A stretch of 9,008 nt of DNA from Sedimentisphaerales bacterium (GTDB lineage: Bacteria; Planctomycetota; Phycisphaerae; Sedimentisphaerales; SG8-4), in contig JAFGJR010000243.1 of assembly GCA_016928975.1 (NCBI GenBank), positions 1 through 9,008 on the forward strand, read 5' to 3'. Below are positions 1 through 8,043 of this stretch, in pieces. Both the position numbers and the translations under genes were made by a program. Numbering within the stretch: position 1 is the stretch's first letter; each line of letters starts with the position of its first letter. The notes under the pieces were generated by a model. The model searched no databases and was not told the DNA's origin. It worked only from the letters and a program-made list of their open reading frames with translations.

Positions 1-63
1 CCAAACTCGCTGCTCGACGGCCCGGGCCTGACCGCCTACGCCGGACTCACGGTAAACTTCTGA
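1..63 (+). CDS. 3' end of a gene, possible outer-membrane beta-barrel protein (partial)
   Basis: Frame 1 is open from the window edge to a TGA at 61-63 and gives a 20-residue tail ending GLTAYAGLTVNF. Outer-membrane beta-barrel proteins commonly end in an amphipathic strand with alternating hydrophobic residues and a terminal Phe, which is recognised by the BAM machinery; this tail has the same Y-x-G-L-x-V-x-F pattern. The gene would converge on the rhamnosidase gene, whose stop lies 10 bases further on, with no obvious terminator between them. With only 20 residues visible, both the coding status and the barrel idea are tentative. The stop is real in sequence, but an ordinary out-of-frame stretch is not excluded. 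Confidence 0.4.
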   Translation, partial: PNSLLDGPGLTAYAGLTVNF

Positions 64-73
64 GCGTCGACAC

Positions 74-2962
74 TCACGGTCTGCCGTCGCTCTGCGGGTC
101 GAATGCCTTTCTCTCGACGGGAGCCAGTACGACCGGGCCGATCAGGCCGGAGTCCCTCGGCGACCACCTAGACGCGTTGAACAGCCCGTCCGCACCCCGG
201 TTGGCCGCGAGCCGGGCGGGGAAGTTGGCGTTGTAGAACTTCTTGTAGACCACACCGCGTCGATCCATGTCGGCGATGCGATTGGCCATTAGGTTGGACA
301 CTTCCACTTCCAGAGTATTCTGCGCGTGCATCTGATCGCTCGAAATCACGATCCTGAAAGGCGGGCCAATCAGTGTGCCCAGGTGGTCGCCGTTCAGCTT
401 GACGCCGGCGCTCTCGCAAACGCGTCCTAAGTCGAGATACCAGCCGACGGGATCTCCTTCGGGCTGGGCAAAAGCAATCGTGTACCGCGCTGTGCCGGAG
501 AAGCTCTTGAGGGCTTCCGGCCCATAGTCCGTCCAGGAACCCAGTTTCTCGATCTCGAAAGCAGGCAGCAATTGCGGCCCACCCTCGATGAGAGTAACAG
601 TCCACGTCCCCTCGATCTGTCGCGACGGCCCTGCTGTTCCGAAGTAGTGGTACGCAGGTCCGCTTACCACCGTATCAAACGTTCTGAGGATGCACGATTC
701 CCCAGGTGCGAGCTGCAGATAGACCTCGGTGGCATTGCCATCGGTCTCGCGCACCGCGCCAAGACCATTCTCCTCGCGCATCGGATCGTACAGAGCAACG
801 GAAGTGGCGGGACCTTGCAGTGGGACCCATCCATCCAACGCATCGCTGCTGCTATTGAGAACGTAGTAGCATCTATCACCATCGAGCGTGCGACGCACAA
901 ACTGAAGGCCCTGCTCGACCATCGGCTCGCGCGCGACACCAGCCGTAGCGAGCAACTGCTCCAGACTGTCTCCCAGGAGAAACCGGCCGCTTCCAACAGG
1001 GGCGCTCCGGATAGCCGAGTCCGCCACATCGGCGAATTCGAGCCAGCCCAGGAGCTTCCGATATGCGGCCCGCCGTTCATCCAGGCCTCTCCATCCGGGG
1101 ACATCGGATGGCAGCTTGCCCTGCACGACGACTGTGGCCCCCTGCCGCGCCAAGTCCAGCAGCCTGGCGAACGTCGACAGAGGAATCAGCTCAGTTGGCG
1201 GCACGACCACCGTCTTGTACGAAACCCCGCCGGTCTGAAGCGTGCCGGCAGCGTACTTCACGCCGGCGAGTTGACGATCTGAGATGAAATCGAAGGTGTA
1301 ACCGGCTCGGCGCAGGGTCTCTCCGGCATCTGCCGCCGTGCCAACCATTGACGCGCGGAAGTGCGACAACATGCTTCGGCCGGGCTGCGACCACTGGTCG
1401 TGGATGGGGAAATACAGCAGCACATCATTGTCAGGCGTGCCGGCCTGAAGGAACGACTGGCAGCGCGTGACATACCGGTTCAGCGCCGCAAAGTCGCGCC
1501 AGAACGAGTTCGTCGGTCCGAAGTGCACGGACGCATAGAACATCCAGCCGGGCCAAGCCTCTCCCGGCGGGGAGAACGTCGTGCCGTGATAGCAGATGTG
1601 GTTGACGCCGCCCAGGAAGTAGCGATCGGCCCACCGCTTCGCCTCAGCCGGCGTGCCCTGGAAGTGCTCGTCCATCCACGTGGCGGCTTCACAGGAGGTC
1701 AGCGACTTGCCCGTGACGTGTGCGCCGGACGAAGCGATCTTGAAGCCCAGGAAGTCCGAGCCTTCCGTCTCCGGAATTCCGCTGGCCGCGTAGAGGTCGA
1801 GCAGATTCGCGGGCGAGCCATGTGCCTGATTCCGTGTCGTCGCGCCTTTGCTCTCGGCCCACTGCCGCCACGGGATGGTGAACTCATCCAGCAGCAAGTC
1901 CGAGATCGTCTCCCGATAGTCACACAGGATGCGCGCGTTCTTCTCCTGCGAGTCCTTTCCGAACAGCGCCGGCAGATGCTCGCGCAGGTCGTAGCCGCGG
2001 CGTCTCTCGAACTCGTCAAAGAAACGAGGTGTCCAGTTCGATTCGCCGGAAGCGTCATCAACCTCGTACGAATCGTTGAAGTAGGCCCGCAGAGAGCCAA
2101 CGTCGTAGCGCGTGTAGGCCCGATCGAATTCGCTCAGGTAATGCCGGAGCGCCTCGCGCGAGAAATGGTCGATCACATTGCCTTCGCCGCCCGGGCCGGC
2201 CCGCTCGACCATCTTCCCATGCCAGCCTTGAAAAACCGCGTACAGCGTCCAATTGCCTGCGGGAGCCGTCCAGTCGAGCTTCCCCGTCTCATCGACTCTG
2301 TCGGTCAGGTCAAGCGCCTGCCGCTGATCCGAATACGCCATGAGCACCTGCAAAGGCAGCGACTTCTCAAACCGGACCTGTTCCAGGGCCAGCGACTGCA
2401 AGTCCTCGTTGGCGCTGACGGGTTCCTTGAGTTCTGAGATACTGAGCCGACGCCCAATGGCACGCACCATGGGCCTCTGCGCGTAGGCGACAGGCTCGCT
2501 AAGGCTCTCGCCGGCCCTCAGTGTGAACGTCTTGTACACCACGTTCTTGCAGGCGTCTTCGGCCCCGACCCAGGGGCCTCCGAACGGCCAGCCATTGCCG
2601 GTCGCCATGTCGATGCCCACGCTGAGCCGGTCGGCTTCCTTCAGGGTGAACTCAAGCATCTTCATCCACTCCGGCGTCAGGTAATTTATGAAGCGGTCTT
2701 CATAGCCCTTCACTCCGTAAATGGGCGTGATCTCGAGTCCTCCGATGCCCGCCTGAGCATATTTCTCCATCTCTGCCGTCAAATCGCTCTCGTTGACGAT
2801 GCTGCCCATCCACCACCAGCGCGTCCACGGCCTGGTCTGCCGTGTAACCGGCGGCCACGGGAGCTGCGAAGAGGAAGGATCATCGGCACAGCCGACGTTG
2901 GCCGACGCGCATAGCGCCAGAACTGCCGCAAGAATCGCCGGGCACCGCCTGGCCTTCGTCAT
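74..2962 (-). CDS. Secreted GH106 alpha-L-rhamnosidase-like glycoside hydrolase
   Basis: This is probably an exported enzyme that removes alpha-L-rhamnose from a polysaccharide. I place the start at the ATG at 2962 (962 residues): a GGAG at 2970-2973 sits 7 bases upstream, whereas in-frame ATGs at 3001 and 2986 add only a basic leader. Residues 1-21 form a signal peptide (MTKARR, then a hydrophobic run ending CASA). GH106-type landmarks follow: RPWTRWWWMGS (44-54), GIGGLEITPIYG (72-83), GNGWPFGGPWV (122-132), FNDSYE (295-300), QAHGSPANLLDLY and PETEGS (E398, E400), and SCEAATW (E425) before GVNHICYHGT. E398, E400 and E425 are candidates for the catalytic acid and base. The last 170-odd residues look like a GH2-style beta-sandwich (LNGDHLG, PPFRIVI, NLMANR). 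Its length suits the family. The neighbouring lyase, on the same strand 260 bases upstream, suggests a shared glycan target, but substrate identity cannot be read from sequence. Confidence 0.9.
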   Translation of the reverse strand: MTKARRCPAILAAVLALCASANVGCADDPSSSQLPWPPVTRQTRPWTRWWWMGSIVNESDLTAEMEKYAQAGIGGLEITPIYGVKGYEDRFINYLTPEWMKMLEFTLKEADRLSVGIDMATGNGWPFGGPWVGAEDACKNVVYKTFTLRAGESLSEPVAYAQRPMVRAIGRRLSISELKEPVSANEDLQSLALEQVRFEKSLPLQVLMAYSDQRQALDLTDRVDETGKLDWTAPAGNWTLYAVFQGWHGKMVERAGPGGEGNVIDHFSREALRHYLSEFDRAYTRYDVGSLRAYFNDSYEVDDASGESNWTPRFFDEFERRRGYDLREHLPALFGKDSQEKNARILCDYRETISDLLLDEFTIPWRQWAESKGATTRNQAHGSPANLLDLYAASGIPETEGSDFLGFKIASSGAHVTGKSLTSCEAATWMDEHFQGTPAEAKRWADRYFLGGVNHICYHGTTFSPPGEAWPGWMFYASVHFGPTNSFWRDFAALNRYVTRCQSFLQAGTPDNDVLLYFPIHDQWSQPGRSMLSHFRASMVGTAADAGETLRRAGYTFDFISDRQLAGVKYAAGTLQTGGVSYKTVVVPPTELIPLSTFARLLDLARQGATVVVQGKLPSDVPGWRGLDERRAAYRKLLGWLEFADVADSAIRSAPVGSGRFLLGDSLEQLLATAGVAREPMVEQGLQFVRRTLDGDRCYYVLNSSSDALDGWVPLQGPATSVALYDPMREENGLGAVRETDGNATEVYLQLAPGESCILRTFDTVVSGPAYHYFGTAGPSRQIEGTWTVTLIEGGPQLLPAFEIEKLGSWTDYGPEALKSFSGTARYTIAFAQPEGDPVGWYLDLGRVCESAGVKLNGDHLGTLIGPPFRIVISSDQMHAQNTLEVEVSNLMANRIADMDRRGVVYKKFYNANFPARLAANRGADGLFNASRWSPRDSGLIGPVVLAPVERKAFDPQSDGRP

Positions 2963-2969
2963 AGCCTGT

Positions 2970-2973
2970 CTCC
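2970..2973 (-). promoter_or_regulatory. Ribosome binding site deciding the rhamnosidase start
   Basis: Reading leftward, GGAG is followed by a 7-base spacer (ACAGGCT) and then ATG at 2962. This spacing is ideal, and the ORF starting there begins directly with a classical signal peptide. The longer in-frame starts at 3001 and 2986 lack a comparable site. Confidence 0.7.
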
Positions 2974-3007
2974 ATTTCCTGCGCATACAACAAAAGATCA
3001 TGGCATA

Positions 3008-3135
3008 CGTGTGGCAGCCTCAAGACGTAGCGTAGCGAAGTCTTGGGGATGGCCGAGTGGATTAGTCGATGGACCACGAGAATCGCCTGCCGATGGAACC
3101 ATCCCCAAGTCCTCCGGACTTGAGGCTGCCACACG
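3008..3135. repeat. Paired REP-like palindromic element, copy A (between lyase and rhamnosidase genes)
   Basis: Two units face each other. The outer arms match perfectly over 17 bases (3008-3024 against 3119-3135, containing GTGGCAGCCTC) and the inner arms over 11 bases (CTTGGGGATGG at 3042-3052 against 3099-3109). Each unit also has its own hairpin: CAAGAC (3021-3026) with GTCTTG (3040-3045) on the left, and CAAGTCC (3106-3112) with GGACTTG (3116-3122) on the right. About 46 bases of non-repeated sequence lie between the units. The element fills much of the gap between two same-strand genes. As RNA it would fold strongly and could attenuate read-through or protect the 3' end of the lyase message. 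That role is inferred from what BIME-type REP pairs do elsewhere. The partner copy is at 8240-8356. Confidence 0.9.
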
Positions 3136-3222
3136 CGGCGCGACTTCTCGGAATCGCCACTTTCTTGTCGTGCACCTCATTTCCTTCTGCGCCGATGAAG
3201 AACCGGCGGCTGACTCGAGTGC

Positions 3223-6054
3223 CTATCTGCTCTGGAGGATCTCGTCGCCGTCTCTCAGGATGCTCAGGCGTGTCCGGTGGTCTCTCCCCACGATGAACTG
3301 AAGCGTATCGGTTTGGTTCCTCCACCGGAGGGTCACGGACCCGGTGCTCTCGTCGACGGCGGTCTTGGGAATCTCCCCGCCCTTGCGAAAGGGAATCAGC
3401 AGAAGGCGGAATTTCGGCTCCGCGGCACGCGTGGAGACGCAGGTCCGACCCTGGTCATTCTCCAGTTTGCACGCGGACGGGCCCACCTCACGAACCAGCA
3501 GCATCGGCGCTCCCCTTGGCGTTTCGGAGCCTGCTGTCTGGGTCAGCACTAAGTCCTCCTCACCCAGCCCGATCACGGATTCGGTGCCGTGCGCTCCCAT
3601 CATGCGCCATTCATACAGACGCGCGTGGCTATCCTTGCGGATGTCGTCGACAACCACGACGTAAGGATGTCTGCCTCGTACCAGGGCCACCGATCGAAAC
3701 GCATACTCCACGGGATTGAATTCGGTGCGCAGCGTGGGGAACCACGGGTTGTGCAGAGCTTCCCAGCCGAAGCTCATCCGGTAGCGCTGCGTGCCCTTGA
3801 GGACACTCACGACAAAGGGGTCGGTCTCGATCTCCCAGCGACGACTACTGATGAGCGGTTGGTCCCAGTCCTGGATGGGGGCGCTCCACAAGTAATCGTA
3901 GGCATATTTCAAATCCACCGATGCGACGGCGCCCCCTTCTGCGGCCTCCGCACCCAGGTAATCGACGCGCGGCGGCGCGAGGCCCGTGCCGCCATTCTGC
4001 CCTACACCGTCGATGGAGACGATGGAGTACCCCCCTGCGGGCCCATTCGTTTGCAGACCACGACCGTCACCACCCCAGAGCACGCCATCGGCTTCCAGGT
4101 AGAACGAGCCTGCGTTGTGGTGCACGGGGCCCGCGCCAACGTAGAGGTCGGGCCGGGCTTGCATACTGATCCACAAAGCAGTGTCACTGTTGTCGCTCCG
4201 TGACGAGAACAGCCCCGGTGTCATGTCACTGAAATCCAGCGGCAGGCCGAGGTCAGCTCGTGCGATCCTGTCCCACCCAGCATCATAAAGGTGCATCTCC
4301 GCGAAATCCGAGCGGCCCACCTCGCGCAGCGGGTCTCGGCGGTCTGTCACACCCCCGGCGCGGGCCAACAAGAAATCGACACATGGGTCGTCAGGAAAGA
4401 ATGTCTTCAACACACTGACCGATCGGCCGCTCACCGGCTGCGGGCCCGAAGGACCTCGCGGGACCGTTACACGGCCGCTGGGCGAGGTGCACTGCACCAG
4501 CGACCGGGGCAGCGCGCGGAGGTGCGGATGCCCGAACGTGTTCGCGCCTCGTCTGGCCATTGCGATCATAGAGAGCATCAGCGTTTCTATCGCACCCTCG
4601 TCGGCACTGTTGGACTCGCGCAGAGTCCCGGCCGGGCTGATGCCCCACTGGAGGAACGCCTTCACGGTCTCGACGCCGCTCTCGTAGATTTCCTGGTCGA
4701 AGCCACTCTCGCCTTCGACCGCCGCGTCCGCCAGAAAGAGCGTCAGGTCCCTTGCGACGCGGCCGACGTCGCGGACCCGCACCGGTCCGTCCTGGCCATA
4801 GCCACGGCGTCCGGCAATGGCTTTGACGATCACACGCCGAACCAACGACTTCTGCTCGTCGGTCATCCACTTGGCCGCGAAGTCGTAGCTCAGCGCCAGG
4901 TCCGCGCCGCCAACGAGCCTGCTCATGCCGTACCAGTGGGTATTGATGAGATCGGCGTTGTCCCGGCAGGCATCGACGCGCGGTTCCAGCAGCGTGCAGT
5001 AACTGCCGATAGCAGCAGCGGCTTTCTTGCCGAGCGCGTCGTTATCGGTCAGCAGGGAATGGAGGGCGATCACATTGAGACACCGCGCCACATAGCTGAT
5101 CTGTAGCGCCTGGGCGCCGAGCATCTGTCCTTGGAGCATCTCACTGTCTATTTCCAGCCCCGCCGGGTTTCCCGTGCAGAGTTTTCGGAAGACAGCGCCG
5201 TCATTGGTGTTCGGGTCCAGCCAGGTGTCGCGCAGGAACGTCTCGACCTCGTTCCAGGATGCTCGCCCCGCTCGCGAAGACCTGATGCGTGCGGCGAGGG
5301 CCGGGATATCCTCCGGGCCAAATAGCACCCGAGGATGCACACCGACCGGCGGCAGCTTCGAGTTCAGCTCCTGCGGCCTAAGACCTGTGTCGTTATACTG
5401 CTTTTCACGTATCAAGAACCAGGTGGTTTCGGGGCCATCGTACAGGGCCAATTGTTCCGGTGTGAACCGGACATGCTCTTTCCAGTTGCCCCATGCGCGC
5501 AGAGACAGGATGTTGCGGTAGGCAATGTCCGGATCGGCGAATTTCTCCGGCGTGTCGAAAAGCGTGACGACCGAGTCGATCAATTCCGAATCGGTGAGTG
5601 TCATCGGTTCATCCGTGACGATCACCAGACCGCGCTCATCCCGAAAGACCTTCTTCTTCCGTCGAGCCGCAAGATCAGAGATCGACACCATGCCTTTCTT
5701 CTGGGCAATCCTCAGACCGAACCAGGGCAGTCTCTTGATCCCGAATGCCGACAAGGCAAATCTCTTGGGCACCATCACCTTGCCCTTGACAATCACGGCC
5801 TCGGTGCGCCAATCGTCAGGGTCGAGGTTGACACGCTCGCCTCTGATGTACCCGTGCCGCCCGCCGGCGAAGACGGCTACGATAGTCTCCTTGAGCCTGG
5901 CCTTGGCAGCATCTGTGGCCTCCCGGCTGTAAGCTCCCAGATCTCCGCCATTCGACAACCCGGACGCCCGGGCGCGCGCCGGTCCCGCAACGATCGTCAG
6001 GCCGGCCACCAGCACGATGGCGGCTAAGGCATGGACCATAGGTCCGCGCTTCAT
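3223..6054 (-). CDS. Secreted heparinase II/III-like polysaccharide lyase with an added N-terminal domain
   Basis: This 943-residue protein probably cleaves a uronic-acid polysaccharide by beta-elimination outside the cytoplasm. It starts with a signal peptide (basic MKRG, a hydrophobic stretch, likely cleavage after GPARARA, residue 30). Residues 88-150 resemble a copper-amine-oxidase N-terminal-like (stalk) domain (KGKVMVPKRFALSAFGIK, then KKGMVSISDL). The lyase part opens with VHPRVLFGPEDIPALAARI (239-257), typical of heparinase II/III-like proteins, followed by an alpha-helical region with N371-T-H373-W-Y. The C-terminal beta-sandwich carries VHHNAGSFYLEADGVLW (644-660) with D663, at the site where family members keep a metal-binding His/Asp pair. 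Two oddities: the usual HxDxGSF reads HHNAGSF, and the loop normally supplying a Tyr reads RESNSADEGA (479-488). Activity on a specific substrate is therefore uncertain. GGGGGA at 6062-6067 is a plausible ribosome binding site 7 bases before the ATG. Alginate-, heparin- or ulvan-type substrates are all possible. Confidence 0.85.
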   Translation of the reverse strand: MKRGPMVHALAAIVLVAGLTIVAGPARARASGLSNGGDLGAYSREATDAAKARLKETIVAVFAGGRHGYIRGERVNLDPDDWRTEAVIVKGKVMVPKRFALSAFGIKRLPWFGLRIAQKKGMVSISDLAARRKKKVFRDERGLVIVTDEPMTLTDSELIDSVVTLFDTPEKFADPDIAYRNILSLRAWGNWKEHVRFTPEQLALYDGPETTWFLIREKQYNDTGLRPQELNSKLPPVGVHPRVLFGPEDIPALAARIRSSRAGRASWNEVETFLRDTWLDPNTNDGAVFRKLCTGNPAGLEIDSEMLQGQMLGAQALQISYVARCLNVIALHSLLTDNDALGKKAAAAIGSYCTLLEPRVDACRDNADLINTHWYGMSRLVGGADLALSYDFAAKWMTDEQKSLVRRVIVKAIAGRRGYGQDGPVRVRDVGRVARDLTLFLADAAVEGESGFDQEIYESGVETVKAFLQWGISPAGTLRESNSADEGAIETLMLSMIAMARRGANTFGHPHLRALPRSLVQCTSPSGRVTVPRGPSGPQPVSGRSVSVLKTFFPDDPCVDFLLARAGGVTDRRDPLREVGRSDFAEMHLYDAGWDRIARADLGLPLDFSDMTPGLFSSRSDNSDTALWISMQARPDLYVGAGPVHHNAGSFYLEADGVLWGGDGRGLQTNGPAGGYSIVSIDGVGQNGGTGLAPPRVDYLGAEAAEGGAVASVDLKYAYDYLWSAPIQDWDQPLISSRRWEIETDPFVVSVLKGTQRYRMSFGWEALHNPWFPTLRTEFNPVEYAFRSVALVRGRHPYVVVVDDIRKDSHARLYEWRMMGAHGTESVIGLGEEDLVLTQTAGSETPRGAPMLLVREVGPSACKLENDQGRTCVSTRAAEPKFRLLLIPFRKGGEIPKTAVDESTGSVTLRWRNQTDTLQFIVGRDHRTRLSILRDGDEILQSR

Positions 6055-6403
6055 GCCATTGTCCCCCGAACAGCGATAATCCTCACGATTTCCTGGGTCG
6101 TCGGCGATACCGTCAGTATTATCGCCGGGTCACGCAACCCACATTCACCAGCCCCTATGATCGCACAATCAAGCCGTGATGTCGAGGGTCTTGATCGAGT
6201 TGTGCCGACAGGCGTGCCCCGACCGACGCAGTCAGAACACACCTTGCGTTCCTCGACGACTCCTGCGCGGGTCTTCCGGCGGGGAAGCTGGCACACGGCC
6301 CAGACCGCATCCGCCGACGACTGCTGGATCGGCACGGCCCGCAGACCTGCTGTGGCCGTGCGTTGGTGGGCGACAGGCATCGTACCCTGGGGGCCCCTGT
6401 TGT
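6055..6403. other. Gap between the ABC-F and lyase genes, no convincing gene
   Basis: These 349 bases separate the ABC-F stop from the lyase start. Short open frames exist on both strands, but they are rich in Arg, Pro and Ser, lack recognisable motifs and have no good ribosome binding sites. On the minus strand, GATAAT (6118-6123) lies about 64 bases before the lyase start and could be a -10 box, although no matching -35 box sits 16-18 bases above it. The segment probably contains the lyase promoter. No strong terminator hairpin with a T-run is visible after the ABC-F gene. Confidence 0.45.
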
Positions 6404-7993
6404 TCAAGGTTGGGCCGGGAGGGTCGCATGCCATCGCCGCGAAGACCGCTTGCGTAATCCACCGTGGACTGAGCCGATTTCGAGCCTGAACGAGTCCGGC
6501 GCATCGGGGTCTGGTGCGATGTGCCCCCGGATCCGGGTGAGTCTCTCCAGGAACCGTTCGTCGTGGCTGACCAGGAGCAGGCTGCACGGGCAGTCGCCCA
6601 AGGCGGTCTCCAGGGCCTCGATGGACGGCAGGTCCATGTGGTTGGTCGGTTCGTCCATGATGATGATATGCGGCGTGCGCACCATGCCTAGCGCCAGCAA
6701 GAGCTTACGCGTCTCGCCCGGACTGGGTTCGGCGCTGGCGAGCAGTCGCTCAGGCCGGGAGCCCAAGCGGCTGACAATGGTCATCAAATGGCCCAGTCGG
6801 CCTTTGGCCAATTGCCGGGCCTGATCCAGCAGGTCTTGTGACGCGCCGGCATCGATCTCCTGTGGCACGTACGTCAATCGTTCCGGCGGTACCGCCAAGG
6901 TCGCGACGAGCCGTCGCACCAGCGTACTCTTGCCCGAGCCGTTCACGCCCGTCAGCGCAATCCGGTCCGTCGGCCGGATGGCCAGGTCTGGATACGCAAG
7001 CTGCCTGCCCCCGCCCAAGGCGACTGAGCCGGCCGGCAATCGCAGTAACGTGTTTCGCTTCGATGCCAAACCCGGCAGCCAAATCCCGAGTTCGTACTCC
7101 TTCTTGACGCGGGTCGTTTCGGACCGGCGCCGGGCCCGCGCCAGCTGCCCGCCAAGCTGCCGGCGTAATCGGCCGCCAACCCCGTCTTTTCCACTGACCC
7201 GCGCGCGATCACGCTTCTCGCGCGCATCATGGTCCTTGATCGCCAGACCGCGCTTCGAGCGTCGACGCTGCGCCTGTGCCGCCAATCCTTGCCGCCGGGC
7301 GGCCTCACGCCGGATGCGCTTGTACGCCTGTTTGTGCCGCTCGTGCTGTCGGCGCGCCGTCTCCTGCTCGATCTGGGCGACCTTCATGCCCTTAGTGACA
7401 CCGCCCGGCCGGACCGTCACCTCCGGCGGATCAATGAACACGCACTGCCCACACGCCGAGTCGAGCAGCTCTCTATCATGGCTGACGAGCAACCCAACCC
7501 TGTCGAACGAGCGTAGTGCCGCCGCCAGGATGTCACGCGCGTGCGCATCGAGATGATTCGTCGGCTCGTCCACCGCCAGAACGTCAGGCTCCAGCCACAG
7601 GGCAACCGCAATCTGCGCCCGCTTGCGCTCGCCCTGTGAGAGTGTCTCCCAGCGTCCCAGCCAATCCGCCTCGACACCCAGCATCTCCCGAATGCTGGCC
7701 GCGGCCTTGGTCTGCGCGTCGACAAGCTCCGCAAGCTGCTCTGGCATATCATCGGTGCGTTGCGCGCAGTAGACCGCCCGCATCGGCGCCTCGACCGCGC
7801 CGACCTCAGGCGTTAATCGCCCCACCGCCAGCTTCAGGAGCGTGGTCTTGCCTGCCCCATTAGCCCCAACGACCCCGGACCAGCCGCGCGGAAGGTGCAG
7901 GGAAAGATCGCTGAACAGTGGTTCTACCGCGGATGGATAGGTAAACGTCACGTGATGGAATCGGACAAATAACCTGCTCATGGCCTCGTTCAC
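6404..7993 (-). CDS. ABC-F family ATPase (twin-cassette, ribosome-associated type)
   Basis: This is a cytoplasmic protein with two ATP-binding cassettes and no membrane segment, which defines the ABC-F class; members bind the ribosomal E site to rescue stalled translation or protect against antibiotics. Cassette 1 has Walker A GANGAGKTT (43-51), signature LSQGE (118-122), Walker B VLAVDEPTNHLD (catalytic E143) and a switch His in SHD (171-173). Cassette 2 has GVNGSGKST (349-357), IIIMDEPTNHMD (E448) and SHD (476-478). Its signature is degenerate, SPGET (424-428). Between them lies a long, very basic linker (about 200-300) containing IKDHDAREK and SGKDGVGGR. The start is uncertain: GTG at 7993 gives 529 residues but has no clear Shine-Dalgarno, while ATG at 7981 (525 residues) has GAGG only two bases away. 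Whether it confers drug resistance or is a housekeeping factor cannot be told from sequence. It shares a strand with the two enzymes but is functionally unlike them. Confidence 0.92.
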   Translation of the reverse strand: MNEAMSRLFVRFHHVTFTYPSAVEPLFSDLSLHLPRGWSGVVGANGAGKTTLLKLAVGRLTPEVGAVEAPMRAVYCAQRTDDMPEQLAELVDAQTKAAASIREMLGVEADWLGRWETLSQGERKRAQIAVALWLEPDVLAVDEPTNHLDAHARDILAAALRSFDRVGLLVSHDRELLDSACGQCVFIDPPEVTVRPGGVTKGMKVAQIEQETARRQHERHKQAYKRIRREAARRQGLAAQAQRRRSKRGLAIKDHDAREKRDRARVSGKDGVGGRLRRQLGGQLARARRRSETTRVKKEYELGIWLPGLASKRNTLLRLPAGSVALGGGRQLAYPDLAIRPTDRIALTGVNGSGKSTLVRRLVATLAVPPERLTYVPQEIDAGASQDLLDQARQLAKGRLGHLMTIVSRLGSRPERLLASAEPSPGETRKLLLALGMVRTPHIIIMDEPTNHMDLPSIEALETALGDCPCSLLLVSHDERFLERLTRIRGHIAPDPDAPDSFRLEIGSVHGGLRKRSSRRWHATLPAQP

Positions 7994-8009
7994 AACTGTT
8001 CGGCAACGC

Positions 8010-8043
8010 AGCAGCCCGGCTGCTCACGCCAAAGGGGTACCCC
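8010..8043 (-). promoter_or_regulatory. Two palindromes in the ABC-F leader, possible attenuator
   Basis: AGCAGCC and GGCTGCT (8010-8016 and 8018-8024) are perfect inverted arms around a single base. GGGGTACCCC (8034-8043) is a perfect palindrome with a further CCGGGG just beyond it that could compete for pairing. They lie 17-50 bases before the GTG start. Several resistance ABC-F genes are controlled by leader attenuation, so this placement is suggestive. However, no leader peptide, T-run or alternative fold is demonstrated, and GC-rich DNA produces such palindromes by chance. Confidence 0.3.

Noticed and set aside
1361..2437. Long plus-strand open frame (358 codons) opposite the rhamnosidase gene
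   Set aside because: It is Arg-, Val- and Leu-rich with no recognisable motif and lies entirely antisense to a well-supported GH106 gene. GC-rich codon usage readily leaves such frames open.
3191..3210. CGCCG/CGGCG hairpin just after the lyase stop considered as a terminator
   Set aside because: It has only a five-base stem, a nine-base loop and no T-run on the minus strand.
4291..6027. Plus-strand open frames of 230-270 codons opposite the lyase gene
   Set aside because: Their composition is typical of antisense shadows, and they have no domain signature or ribosome binding sites.
6051..6587. Minus-strand open frame of 178 codons spanning the ABC-F 3' end and the gap before the lyase
   Set aside because: Its first part overlaps the ABC-F gene in another frame, and the remainder is Arg/Pro/Thr-rich with no family resemblance. 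It also overlaps the lyase start.
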